Assembly (NCBI GenBank): GCA_009777345.1
Contig: WRMB01000026.1
Span: 1-50,386, forward strand
Direction of reading: 5' to 3'
Length of the DNA stretch: 50,386 nucleotides
Source: Micrococcales bacterium
GTDB taxonomy: Bacteria > Actinomycetota > Actinomycetes > Actinomycetales > Cellulomonadaceae
Part shown: positions 43,055 to 50,386 of the stretch, piece by piece
Numbering within the stretch: position 1 is the first letter of the stretch
Layout: each line of letters starts with the position of its first letter
Notes under the pieces: model-generated
The model's database searches: none
Told to the model about the DNA's origin: nothing
Seen by the model: only the letters and a program-made list of their open reading frames with translations
Made by a program: the position numbers and the translations under genes

Positions 43055-44192
43055 CGTCCGTCGCTGCCGTTCGCTCGGCCTGCCACGGGTCGGTCACGGC
43101 CGGTCCGGGGCCCGACAACCGGGTGTCTGCGGTTGGGTCTGATGGGGTGCTGGCGGCGGCCAACCGGGTGCGGGCCAGGGCCCGGACCGACTCGTGCCAG
43201 TGCTCGGCGGAGCGGACCGCTCGGTTCTCCGGTGCGAACCCGGGAAGGTACAGCCGCACCCGTCCGGGCGCCGGGCCTGGTTCGGTGCCGGTGGCCTCGC
43301 CCAACCAGCAGCGGCCGAACGCGTCGGAGTCCGGGCCGAGCTCGACGCGACGGCCCGGCGTGTCAGCCACCAGTCGCGCCTCGGTGGCCACCACGACCGG
43401 ACCGGCCGCCGCCCGCACCTGGAGCCACCAGTGGTCCAGGTCCTGCAGCAACCGCCACGACACCGCCCGGTCGGAGGCGTCGACCCAGCCCGGGGGCAGG
43501 TCGGACCACCAGGTGCCGCAGACGCCTGTGCTCACGCTCACCCCCACGGCCGCCGCCGGGCCGTCGCCCGCCGGACCGGCCGCCAGTGCGTAGCGGTCGG
43601 ACGCGGGGCGCCAGAGCGTGACGACGGCGGGCAGCGGCGGCCCGGCTCCGTCGAAGAGCAGGTCGAGCCGGGCACCGAGCGGGTCCAGCTCGGCGCGCAG
43701 AACGGCGGGGTCGAGCGCCGGGATACCGTCCGTCGTCGAAGCGGGCCACCAGGCCGACAGCCACGTCCCGAAAGCGAAACGGGCCGCCGCCGCTGGCAGC
43801 CACTCCAACCCGGGGGCGCAGTCCACGACCGGGGCGACGGCTGCGTTCGTGGGAGCGGCCGTGTGCGGGGGAGCGGCCGCGTCGGCCGCCGCCAGAGCCG
43901 CATCACGTCCGTACAGCGCCCACAACCACTCCTGGGCGCTTGCGACGTCCTCCAGCACCACGACCGGCGGCCGGGTCAGCGTCGCGTCCGGGTCGAGGCC
44001 GTCCGGACCGACGTCCCAGGGCCAGGCCAGCAGACCGCCGCTGACCACGAGAGTCACGGGTGGCACCGGGTCGGCGGGCAGTCCGTCGGGCGTCAGCTGC
44101 CCCACCAGCCCATCGGGCCCGACCTCGGACACCTGGTGGTCGGGCCCGACGATGACCGCCCCGTCCCGCACGGTGATGCCCAGCGGGCTCAT
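43044..44192 (-). CDS. hypothetical protein of the CHAT operon (382 aa)
   Basis: A 382-aa soluble protein, rich in tryptophan. The N-terminus is a set of short strands (LGITVRDGAVIVGPDHQVSEVGPDGLVGQLTPDGLPADP). WLSAWWPASTTDGIPALDPAVLRAELDPLGARLDLLFDG, GTWWSDLPPGWVDASDRAVSWRLLQDLDHWWLQVRAA and a helical tail (ENRAVRSAEHWHESVRALARTRLAAA) follow. I do not recognise a family. It overlaps the upstream 455-aa gene by four bases and the CHAT gene by 11, so all three are translationally coupled. It is a candidate regulator or substrate of the protease (inference). Confidence 0.75.
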   Translation of the reverse strand: MSPLGITVRDGAVIVGPDHQVSEVGPDGLVGQLTPDGLPADPVPPVTLVVSGGLLAWPWDVGPDGLDPDATLTRPPVVVLEDVASAQEWLWALYGRDAALAAADAAAPPHTAAPTNAAVAPVVDCAPGLEWLPAAAARFAFGTWLSAWWPASTTDGIPALDPAVLRAELDPLGARLDLLFDGAGPPLPAVVTLWRPASDRYALAAGPAGDGPAAAVGVSVSTGVCGTWWSDLPPGWVDASDRAVSWRLLQDLDHWWLQVRAAAGPVVVATEARLVADTPGRRVELGPDSDAFGRCWLGEATGTEPGPAPGRVRLYLPGFAPENRAVRSAEHWHESVRALARTRLAAASTPSDPTADTRLSGPGPAVTDPWQAERTAATDDDY

Positions 44193-45556
44193 CGCCGTGC
44201 TCCCTGGGACGGGTTGGCCGGTCCCCCGGACACCACGCCGGCGTCGGGCTCGCCGTGGAGCCGGGTCAGCGCCGTCCGGACCCGGGACCGGCCGTCGAGC
44301 AGGACGGAACGGAACACCCCGAGCAGCAGGCTCTGGATCTCCTCGGTCCCGCGGGGGAGAGTGCCTCTGGTCTCGGCGCCGTGCAGGCGGACCCACAGCC
44401 GGCGCAGGTAGGGAGCGATGGGCCCGTCGTCGCGGGCGGGCCCGGGCGGGCTGGTCGGCTGCCGCTGCGCCCAGGCCAGCCACGACTCCCGGCGACACAT
44501 ACCGGCGACGATGCGGTGGGCCCGGGTGTGGTGGTCGGGGTCTGGCAGCCCGGTGACCAGCAGCGTCCCGACGACGAGCAGGGCGCGGCTGGTCTCGGTC
44601 AGCACCTCCCACGGCTGGCAGGCCCGGTCGACCTCCTCGGTCAGCAGGTCCACCAGGTCGGGCAGCACCGTCCGGTCGCTGGAGTGCTGCAGCAGGCCCA
44701 GCACCCGGGCGGCGATGCTGCGGTCCCACGGGCACCGCGCCGGGGCTGGGCCGTCCAGCGCCGGGCGGGCTGGTCGGGCCAGCTCGGTCAGGCCGAGCTG
44801 CCGGGCCCGAGCCGGCTCCGGCAGCACCGTCGGCCAGCGGTCGGCCCGCAGAGCCCGTCCGGTCCGGCTCCCGACGCCCGCGTCGACGATCGTCGTCCAC
44901 GCCGGCTCGGCCCGAGGCCGCGCCTGGTCCACGTCTTCGGTCTCACCCGGGAAGCCAAAGCTGTCGAGGAACGACCGGCAGGCGTCCTCGAACAGCTCTT
45001 CGGGTGCCGGATCTACCGCGGGAGACTCGTCCCACCCGGCGGTCAGCCGGTGGGACAGCCTTGACCTGAGGTGCGGATCGGCCAGTGCGTTCCGTAACGC
45101 CGCCGCCGTCCATTCGCCTCGGGTCTCGGCAATCTCGTCGAGGGCGGCGGTCGCTGTCGCGTCCGCGGCCGGGTGTGGGTCACCTGCGGCGAGCGCGGCG
45201 AGGTCACCGTGGCGCACGGCCAGCTCGAACGCCTTGGGATAGCAGGAGTCGCGGGAGATCTGGTCTTTCGCCGGGTGGGTCGCCAGGTGCCGTACCAGCA
45301 GGGCGAACCACGCCGCCGTGGCGCGCAGCTGGTGGCGGTGCGCCGCCATGAGCTGTTCGACCACGGTGACTCCGGTTTCTTCGAGGACGGCTGCCGCCAG
45401 CTCACGGTGCAGGGAAGGCCGGAGCACCAGGGGCAGCAGGACGAGCTTCACGGTGCGGCTGAGCGGTCCACCGTCAGGAGCCGACAGTGGCTCCAGCCCG
45501 GGTCCGAGCCGCCGCCAGGCGCTGTCGATCACCTCTGTCCTGGGTGTGCGGCTCAC
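44189..45556 (-). CDS. hypothetical helical protein, first gene of the CHAT operon (455 aa)
   Basis: A 455-aa, almost entirely alpha-helical protein with repeats that look HEAT- or ARM-like (VKLVLLPLVLRPSLHRELAAAVLEETGV, QLRATAAWFALLVRHLATHPAK, LTETSRALLVVGTLLVTGLPD, IQSLLLGVFRSVLLDGRSRVRTAL). I do not recognise a family. GTG 45556 has no ribosome site. GATACGCT on the minus strand at 45563-45570 places a -10 element about six bases before it, so the operon message is probably leaderless. An unusual 12-base palindrome (TCTGATATCAGA, 45616-45627) lies upstream. Confidence 0.75.
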   Translation of the reverse strand: MSRTPRTEVIDSAWRRLGPGLEPLSAPDGGPLSRTVKLVLLPLVLRPSLHRELAAAVLEETGVTVVEQLMAAHRHQLRATAAWFALLVRHLATHPAKDQISRDSCYPKAFELAVRHGDLAALAAGDPHPAADATATAALDEIAETRGEWTAAALRNALADPHLRSRLSHRLTAGWDESPAVDPAPEELFEDACRSFLDSFGFPGETEDVDQARPRAEPAWTTIVDAGVGSRTGRALRADRWPTVLPEPARARQLGLTELARPARPALDGPAPARCPWDRSIAARVLGLLQHSSDRTVLPDLVDLLTEEVDRACQPWEVLTETSRALLVVGTLLVTGLPDPDHHTRAHRIVAGMCRRESWLAWAQRQPTSPPGPARDDGPIAPYLRRLWVRLHGAETRGTLPRGTEEIQSLLLGVFRSVLLDGRSRVRTALTRLHGEPDAGVVSGGPANPSQGARR

Positions 45557-45655
45557 CCGTCGAGCGTATCACCCGACCGGAATCGAGCGGTGGGAAATAG
45601 GCACGCTTCTCGTCGTCTGATATCAGAAGAGCTCGACGTTCATTTCGAGTACCCG

Positions 45656-46639
45656 CTAGGCGTCACCGCGGTAATAACCGTGTCCCGTGTCGCCGCGGTA
45701 GAAACCGTCGGAAGGGGAACCCCAGGGCGGCGGCGGATCAGCGTTCTGAGCGGTGCTGGTCCACTGCGGGACGGACGGTCCTGTCGCGTCGCGCAGCTTC
45801 TGCTCCACGACCTCGAGCGGTTCGAGCGTGACGAGGATCTTGTTCTCGTCCAGGCGGGCCGGGTCGTAGAACACCGTCGCCGGCATACCGGCGGACGGCA
45901 TACCGGCCGGGTCGAAGGTCGCCCGCTTGGTGACCCAGCGCTGCACCCCGGCATGGTCGGTGAACCTGACCGTGAACCGGATCAGCTTGCGGCTGTTGAT
46001 CTCCACGCCGGTCCACGTCGCCTCGGTGACGACACCGCTGGCCCGGCGCCCGGCGTCCAGCAGGTTCTGGGCCCGGGTGCTCTTGGCGTTCCGCCGTGCG
46101 AAGAACCAGATGCCAGCGACCAGGATCAGCACGGTGACCACGGCGAAGATGATCGGCAGCCACCGGTCGGCGTAGTACATGATCCAGGCGTATGTCCCCC
46201 ACGGCTTACGCCACGACTCCAGGTCCGTCCCCATCGTCCCGTAGCCAACCTCGGCCGGTGCCTCCCACCGGGCCGTCTGCAACCAGACTCCGTAGGTCGC
46301 GCCTGCGGCCATCAGGGTCAGGCCGTTGACTGGCAGGCCGGAACCGCCAGTGAACGTCCGGCTTGCTACCGCGTACCAGACGGGCATGAGGAAGCCAGCG
46401 AACGACCCGACGAACACCCCCCAGAAGTACGGGGGTCCTGCCGGGCTGGACGTGCTGTTGAGCCCTTCGGAGGCCATCCACCGGAACACTCCGGTGATAC
46501 CCGCGATGCCGCGGCCGAACAGGTAGCCGCACACCAGGCAGCCTATCGCGGCGACCAGCAGGCCCAGGAGGCTGCCTATTCCGCCCTTCCGGCGTTCCTG
46601 CCGACGGGCGCGTTCTACCGCCGGGTCGACGGTGCTCAT
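45656..46639 (-). CDS. DUF3592-like membrane protein, paralogue B
   Basis: A 327-aa protein. It shares the N-terminus (MSTVDPAVERARRQERRKGGIGSLLGLLVAAIGCLVCGYLFGRG), the DUF3592-like domain (VVTEATWTGVEINSRKLIRFTVRFTDHAGVQRWVTKRATF, GMPATVFYDPARLDENKILVTLEPLEVVE) and the C-terminal tail (GFYRGDTGHGYYRGD) with the protein at 33219-34190. The loop between helices 3 and 4 differs. Four hydrophobic segments anchor it. Both copies point the same way, so they form about 1-kb direct repeats 11.5 kb apart. Confidence 0.78.
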   Translation of the reverse strand: MSTVDPAVERARRQERRKGGIGSLLGLLVAAIGCLVCGYLFGRGIAGITGVFRWMASEGLNSTSSPAGPPYFWGVFVGSFAGFLMPVWYAVASRTFTGGSGLPVNGLTLMAAGATYGVWLQTARWEAPAEVGYGTMGTDLESWRKPWGTYAWIMYYADRWLPIIFAVVTVLILVAGIWFFARRNAKSTRAQNLLDAGRRASGVVTEATWTGVEINSRKLIRFTVRFTDHAGVQRWVTKRATFDPAGMPSAGMPATVFYDPARLDENKILVTLEPLEVVEQKLRDATGPSVPQWTSTAQNADPPPPWGSPSDGFYRGDTGHGYYRGDA

Positions 46640-46862
46640 GTCTGCTCCGGTCTGTGTCCGCGGCCGTCGTCGACCGCGGGACGAGAGGCTATGCCGGACC
46701 CGGCGGTTACCGATCCCACGGAGCCCGTCCCGGGGCAGCGACCGGCGAGGGGAACGGTGTTGCGGGGTTCGTCAACCGAGTCGCCTTCAGCCTGGATTCT
46801 GCAACAGGCTCCGAAGTGCCGTTCTGGCGTGAAAGGGTCGCACGGGACTGGGTTGCGGTGGT

Positions 46863-49673
46863 TCAGGCCTGCATGTCGACGAAGCGGGAGTAGTGGCCCT
46901 GGAAGGCGACGGTGATGGTGTCGGTGGGGCCGTTGCGGTGCTTGGCGACGATCAGGTCGGCTTCGCCGGCGCGGGGGGACTCGCGTTCGTAGGCGTCCTC
47001 GCGGTGCAGCAGGATCACCATGTCGGCGTCCTGCTCGATGGAGTTGTGGACGGCGATACCGTCGGCGACGAAGTTGTGGGTGCCGCGGACGGTGGCGTCG
47101 TAGACCGGGCGTTCCCCGAGGGGTTCGACCGACACCACCGGGTCCCAGGCGATGTCGTTGACCGCGTCGAGCTCCAGGTCGGCCGCGTCGAGCAGGTCGG
47201 CGATCTCGGCCAGCGCGGCCCGGGCCGAGGTGTCAGCGGGAAGGCTCGTCGCGGTCGGGCTGCCAGGCAGCGGGATACCCAGAGGCGGGGACGTGACGGT
47301 GCTGTCCGCCGGTCCCTCGGTCCGCGGACCCAGGGGTTCCACCTGGGCGCGTCCGTCCCGCTGGCGGACGACAGCGTCCCGCAGCGAGACCCGGGCCGCA
47401 GCGGCCGGGGCGCGGGGAGCGGCGACCTGGGGTACCGGACCGGACAGCGCGGGACGCTGCGGCTGGCTCGGCACCCGGTCGAGCACGGCCCGGACCTGCG
47501 CCCATACCGGACCGTCCGCCACCCGGGCGGCACCGTCGGCCTGCTGGGCCCGGACGGTCCGCAGCAGCCGGGCAGCGGTCGGCTCCTGGGCGCCCACCAC
47601 CCCGATCTCCTGCAGGAACCGGCGCTGGTCGTCCCGGCCGACGATCTCCAGCCGCGCCCCCCGGAAGTCGCCCGCACCCACGACGCGGCTGCTGATCCCG
47701 AACCGGAGCAGCAGCCCGGCCACATCGTCGAGCATCCGGCGCGACCCGCAGCGGTAGCCGATCACCCCGCTCCGGCCACCAGGCAGGCTGCTGGGCCCGT
47801 GCCGGTGCACCACGACCGACCCGGCCGCCGACCACAGGTGCCGCAGGAACAGCGCGACGTGCCGCTTCGGCAGGCTGGCCACGGCCTCGGGGACGAAGCG
47901 CCCGGTGGCGCCGACCCGCAGCAGACCCAGGTCGTCCAACCAGTCGGCCACCTGGTCGCGACCGGTCGCGTCCTGGCGCTCCAGGTGCACGACGAGCGCC
48001 CGGGACCCGTGCTCCACAGCCCTGGCACCGAGCACCGGCGCGGCCTGCCCGACCGCCTCGGCGCAGTCCGGGTCGCAGGTCAGGTACCGCACCGGTTGGT
48101 CCAGCCCGTACGCCCCGCCGCCCAGCAGGTGCGCCAGCAGCACGACGCGCCGGGCGTCCCACTCGGTGACCAGCCCCGGGGCGGGCACGTGCCGGGGCAC
48201 CCCGATCCGCGTCCCGACCGTCAGGGACTCCAGCGGACGCCACCCCGCGGCGGTGAGGAACGGGTGGTTCGCGGTGGCCACCACCTGCTTGCCCGAGGCG
48301 GTGGTCAGCCGGAACACCGGCCGCACCCCGGTCGGGAAGACGTGGGTCAGGTCCCGGCGCACATAGCCCAGCCGCTCGTCCAGCGCCCAGACCGGCACGT
48401 CGCGGGCCCCCAGGGCGTACAGCTCGCCCAGGGTGGTGCTGGCCCCGGTGTCGGCCCGGAGTACTTGGGTGTCGGCCACCAGGCAGCCGGACTCGCGCAG
48501 GTCGGACATCTGCGGTTTCTTGTCCTGGCGCTGCTCCGGTCCGCGGTTGAGCTGGGAGATCGCGATCAGCGGCACCTCGAGCTCTTTGGCCAGCAGCTTC
48601 AGCGCCCGGGAGAACTCCGAGACCTCCTGCTGGCGCGACTCGACCCGTTTGCCCGACGACATCAGCTGCAGGTAGTCGATGATGACCAGCTTCAGGTCGT
48701 GCCGCTGCTTCAGGCGACGGCACTTGGCCCGGATCTCCATCAGCGACATGTTCGGCGAGTCGTCGATGAACAGCGGCGCCTCCGACACCCGGCCGCAGGC
48801 CTCCGCGACCCGTTTCCAGTCGTCGTCGCCCATCTGCCCGGTGCGCAGCTTCTGCAGGTGCACCCGCGCCTCCGCGGCCAGCAGGCGCATGGTGATCTCG
48901 TTACGGCTCATCTCCAACGAGAACACCACGGAGGTCAGGCCGTGCTTGATCGAGGCCGAACGGGCGCAGTCTATTCCCAGGGTCGATTTGCCGATGGCTG
49001 GCCTGGCGGCGACCACGATCATCTGCCCGGGGTGCAGCCCGTTGGTCAACCGGTCCAGGTCGGCGAAGCCGGTGGGCACCCCGTGCAGCCCACCGCCGCG
49101 CCCGGCGACCGCCTCGACCTCGTCCAAGGTGTCGGGGATCAGCACCGACAGGGGCAGGTAGTCCTCGCTGGCCCGGCGCTCGGTGACCGCGTAGACCTCG
49201 GACTGGGCGGTGTTCACCAGGTCGTCCACGTCGCCGCCGTCCGAGCCGTAGCCGAGCTGGACGATCCGGGTACCAGCCTCGACCAGACGGCGCAGCACGG
49301 CCCGCTCGCGCACGATCCGGGCGTAGTACCCGGCGTTGGCCGCGGTCGGCACCGACGCGATGAGCGTGTGCAGATAGGGCGCCCCCCCGATCCGGCCCAG
49401 CTCGCCGCGCTTGGTCAGCTCGTCGGCGACCGTCACCGCGTCGGCCGGTTCGCCCCGCCCGTACAGGTCGAGGACGGCCTCGTAGACGATCTCGTGGGCG
49501 GGCCGGTAGAAGTCCGGGCCGCGCAGCTGTTCGACGACGTCGGCGATAGCGTCCTTGGAGATCATCATGCCGCCGAGCACCGACCGCTCGGCGTCGAGGT
49601 CTTGCGGCGGGGTGCGTTCCCCCGCCCGCTGCTCGTCGGCAGCGAACCCGTACTCCAGCTCTTCGATCGTCAC
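46863..49673 (-). CDS. dnaB: replicative DNA helicase DnaB, intein-containing
   Basis: A 936-aa precursor; without the 481-aa intein it is 455 aa, the normal DnaB length. The N-terminal domain begins PPQDLDAERSVLGGMMISKDAIADV. The RecA-like core has Walker A ARPAIGKSTL, Walker B LVIIDYLQLM, then SQLNRGPEQR and DLRESG, where the intein interrupts. It resumes SIEQDADMVILLHREDAYE and ends TVAFQGHYSRFVDMQA. GTG 49673 has GGGAAGCCA upstream; the longer frame to 49745 is not DnaB-like. DnaB unwinds the fork ahead of the polymerase. In other actinobacteria it follows rpsF-ssb-rpsR-rplI; those genes would lie beyond the contig end. Confidence 0.95.
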   Translation of the reverse strand: MTIEELEYGFAADEQRAGERTPPQDLDAERSVLGGMMISKDAIADVVEQLRGPDFYRPAHEIVYEAVLDLYGRGEPADAVTVADELTKRGELGRIGGAPYLHTLIASVPTAANAGYYARIVRERAVLRRLVEAGTRIVQLGYGSDGGDVDDLVNTAQSEVYAVTERRASEDYLPLSVLIPDTLDEVEAVAGRGGGLHGVPTGFADLDRLTNGLHPGQMIVVAARPAIGKSTLGIDCARSASIKHGLTSVVFSLEMSRNEITMRLLAAEARVHLQKLRTGQMGDDDWKRVAEACGRVSEAPLFIDDSPNMSLMEIRAKCRRLKQRHDLKLVIIDYLQLMSSGKRVESRQQEVSEFSRALKLLAKELEVPLIAISQLNRGPEQRQDKKPQMSDLRESGCLVADTQVLRADTGASTTLGELYALGARDVPVWALDERLGYVRRDLTHVFPTGVRPVFRLTTASGKQVVATANHPFLTAAGWRPLESLTVGTRIGVPRHVPAPGLVTEWDARRVVLLAHLLGGGAYGLDQPVRYLTCDPDCAEAVGQAAPVLGARAVEHGSRALVVHLERQDATGRDQVADWLDDLGLLRVGATGRFVPEAVASLPKRHVALFLRHLWSAAGSVVVHRHGPSSLPGGRSGVIGYRCGSRRMLDDVAGLLLRFGISSRVVGAGDFRGARLEIVGRDDQRRFLQEIGVVGAQEPTAARLLRTVRAQQADGAARVADGPVWAQVRAVLDRVPSQPQRPALSGPVPQVAAPRAPAAAARVSLRDAVVRQRDGRAQVEPLGPRTEGPADSTVTSPPLGIPLPGSPTATSLPADTSARAALAEIADLLDAADLELDAVNDIAWDPVVSVEPLGERPVYDATVRGTHNFVADGIAVHNSIEQDADMVILLHREDAYERESPRAGEADLIVAKHRNGPTDTITVAFQGHYSRFVDMQA
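47043..48485 (-). mobile_element. DnaB intein with degenerate homing endonuclease
   Basis: A 481-aa in-frame insertion at DLRESG/S, the known DnaB-b site also used by the Synechocystis intein. Splicing residues are intact: Cys1 (CLVADTQVL), block B with TANH, and block G VHN followed by Ser+1. The DOD endonuclease motifs read LLAHLLGGGAYG and FLRHLWSAAGSV, with glycine and alanine where the catalytic acids should be. The endonuclease is therefore probably dead while splicing can still work. A disordered P/A-rich stretch of about 90 residues precedes the C-terminal splicing blocks. Confidence 0.92.
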
Positions 49674-50295
49674 TGGCTTCCCATCCGTCCGCGTCGCCCG
49701 TCTGTCACGCCCGGGACGACGGGCCCGCGGCGCCGTGCGGGGCACCCGGCCGCGTTGTCGTCCATCGCGATAGCGCTGCTACCGCTCCCTCCTCTGCCTT
49801 GTCGTGCACCCGGCCTGACGCCGCTCCTGTCCTTCGTCCCGGGTGCGACAGACCACCAGTCCTACCAGGTGCCACCCACACACCAGCGGCCCGAGCTGAG
49901 CGCTACGCCCCGCGTGCGACGAACCTAGGCCGGAATGCCCGATCCGACCACGTCAGGCTGTGCACACCGCTGTCCACAGCTGTGGACGACCCAGGAGCCC
50001 TGTCCACAGATCACCGCGAGGCATGTGGACGCCCCGGGTGAATTCGACGCCGCCCACGACCAGCACCAGCACCGACGCTGTGCACCGGGTGAGGAAGCCG
50101 CCCCAGGCACCATCCGTTCACCTGCTGGACATATTGATGAGACGACGGACCGCCAGACCACAACCGCGACCACAGCCCGGCATGGTTTGTCCAGGAGCAG
50201 GCAAAAAGGCGAGACGACAAGACCACCCAGCCCCGGTTCAGACCACCACCCGAGCCGGCGGGGCGAACCCGCTACGCACCAAGGGCAATACGGCA
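49674..50295. other. intergenic region upstream of dnaB
   Basis: There is no frame with coding bias over about 620 bases. It contains the DnaA-box-like cluster at 49970-50032. The expected rplI gene is not present before the contig end. Confidence 0.55.
49970..50032. promoter_or_regulatory. cluster of four near-consensus DnaA boxes
   Basis: CTGTCCACA occurs at 49970-49978 and 50000-50008, TGTGGACGA at 49981-49989 and TGTGGACGC at 50024-50032. Each is one or two bases off TTGTCCACA / TGTGGACAA. The first pair forms the perfect palindrome GTCCACAGCTGTGGAC. The cluster lies about 300 bases upstream of dnaB. Confidence 0.6.

Positions 50296-50386
<91 letters not shown>

Noticed and set aside
40682..43621. 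979-codon plus-strand frame opposite the CHAT gene
   Set aside because: It is an antisense shadow; the CHAT catalytic motifs are on the minus strand.
46640..46862. Gene between DUF3592 paralogue B and dnaB
   Set aside because: Short arginine-rich frames only, with no codon bias.

Overview
This window is the replication-origin region of a high-GC actinobacterium, probably one contig end. The gene order jag-yidC-yidD-rnpA-rpmH / dnaA-dnaN-recF-DUF721-gyrB-gyrA-DUF3566-tRNA-Ile-(DLW-39)-tRNA-Ala is the standard actinobacterial origin layout. Codon third positions are almost all G or C. DnaA boxes of the TTGTCCACA type and two parS sites (TGTTTCACGTGAAAC core) support the assignment. The species cannot be fixed from sequence alone. 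The last 90 bases are almost pure G and look like a sequencing or assembly artefact.

Region by region: 1-2600 holds a partial reading frame, two parS sites and one DUF4262-DUF4265 fusion gene. The rsmG-parA-parB genes that usually follow jag are not in the window. 2600-5200 is the leftward RNA-processing and membrane-insertion operon. 5200-7640 is dnaA with the origin. 7641-16172 is the rightward replication and gyrase block. From 16.2 to 46.6 kb the window is mostly accessory. It contains two Schlafen/AlbA-type genes, a compact restriction-modification locus with twin palindromic operators, an operon resembling B. subtilis ydjGHI (SPFH and zinc-ribbon proteins), two TM2 proteins, a GNAT enzyme, a tandem pair of membrane kinase-like proteins, an orphan PIN protein, a MarR regulator with a membrane protein, two paralogous DUF3592-like membrane proteins, a large helix-hairpin-helix protein behind a tRNA-like cloverleaf, and a three-gene operon ending in a TPR-CHAT protease. 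46.9-49.7 kb is dnaB, split by an intein whose homing endonuclease looks dead.

The most unusual content is non-coding or regulatory. Long near-perfect palindromes lie at 30.24, 32.55, 34.25, 37.57 and 40.08 kb, and a weaker one at 16.57 kb. Two of them (30.24 and 32.55 kb) are copies of one element and differ by a compensatory base-pair change. Both Schlafen genes share one upstream layout: a palindrome built from ACGAGG words, then short direct repeats spaced at roughly whole helical turns, then the gene. A tRNA-like structure ends two bases before the start codon of the 811-aa gene, and part of it recurs after the second kinase gene. A 42-bp direct repeat brackets the second Schlafen gene at the 3' end of the CHAT gene, as if a cassette had entered there.

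How the genes work together: the core genes initiate and sustain replication and relieve supercoiling, and dnaB at the right edge supplies the helicase. The accessory genes look like a loose defence and stress-response neighbourhood (restriction-modification, CHAT protease, Schlafen/AlbA, PIN, SPFH/zinc-ribbon). This functional grouping is inference.
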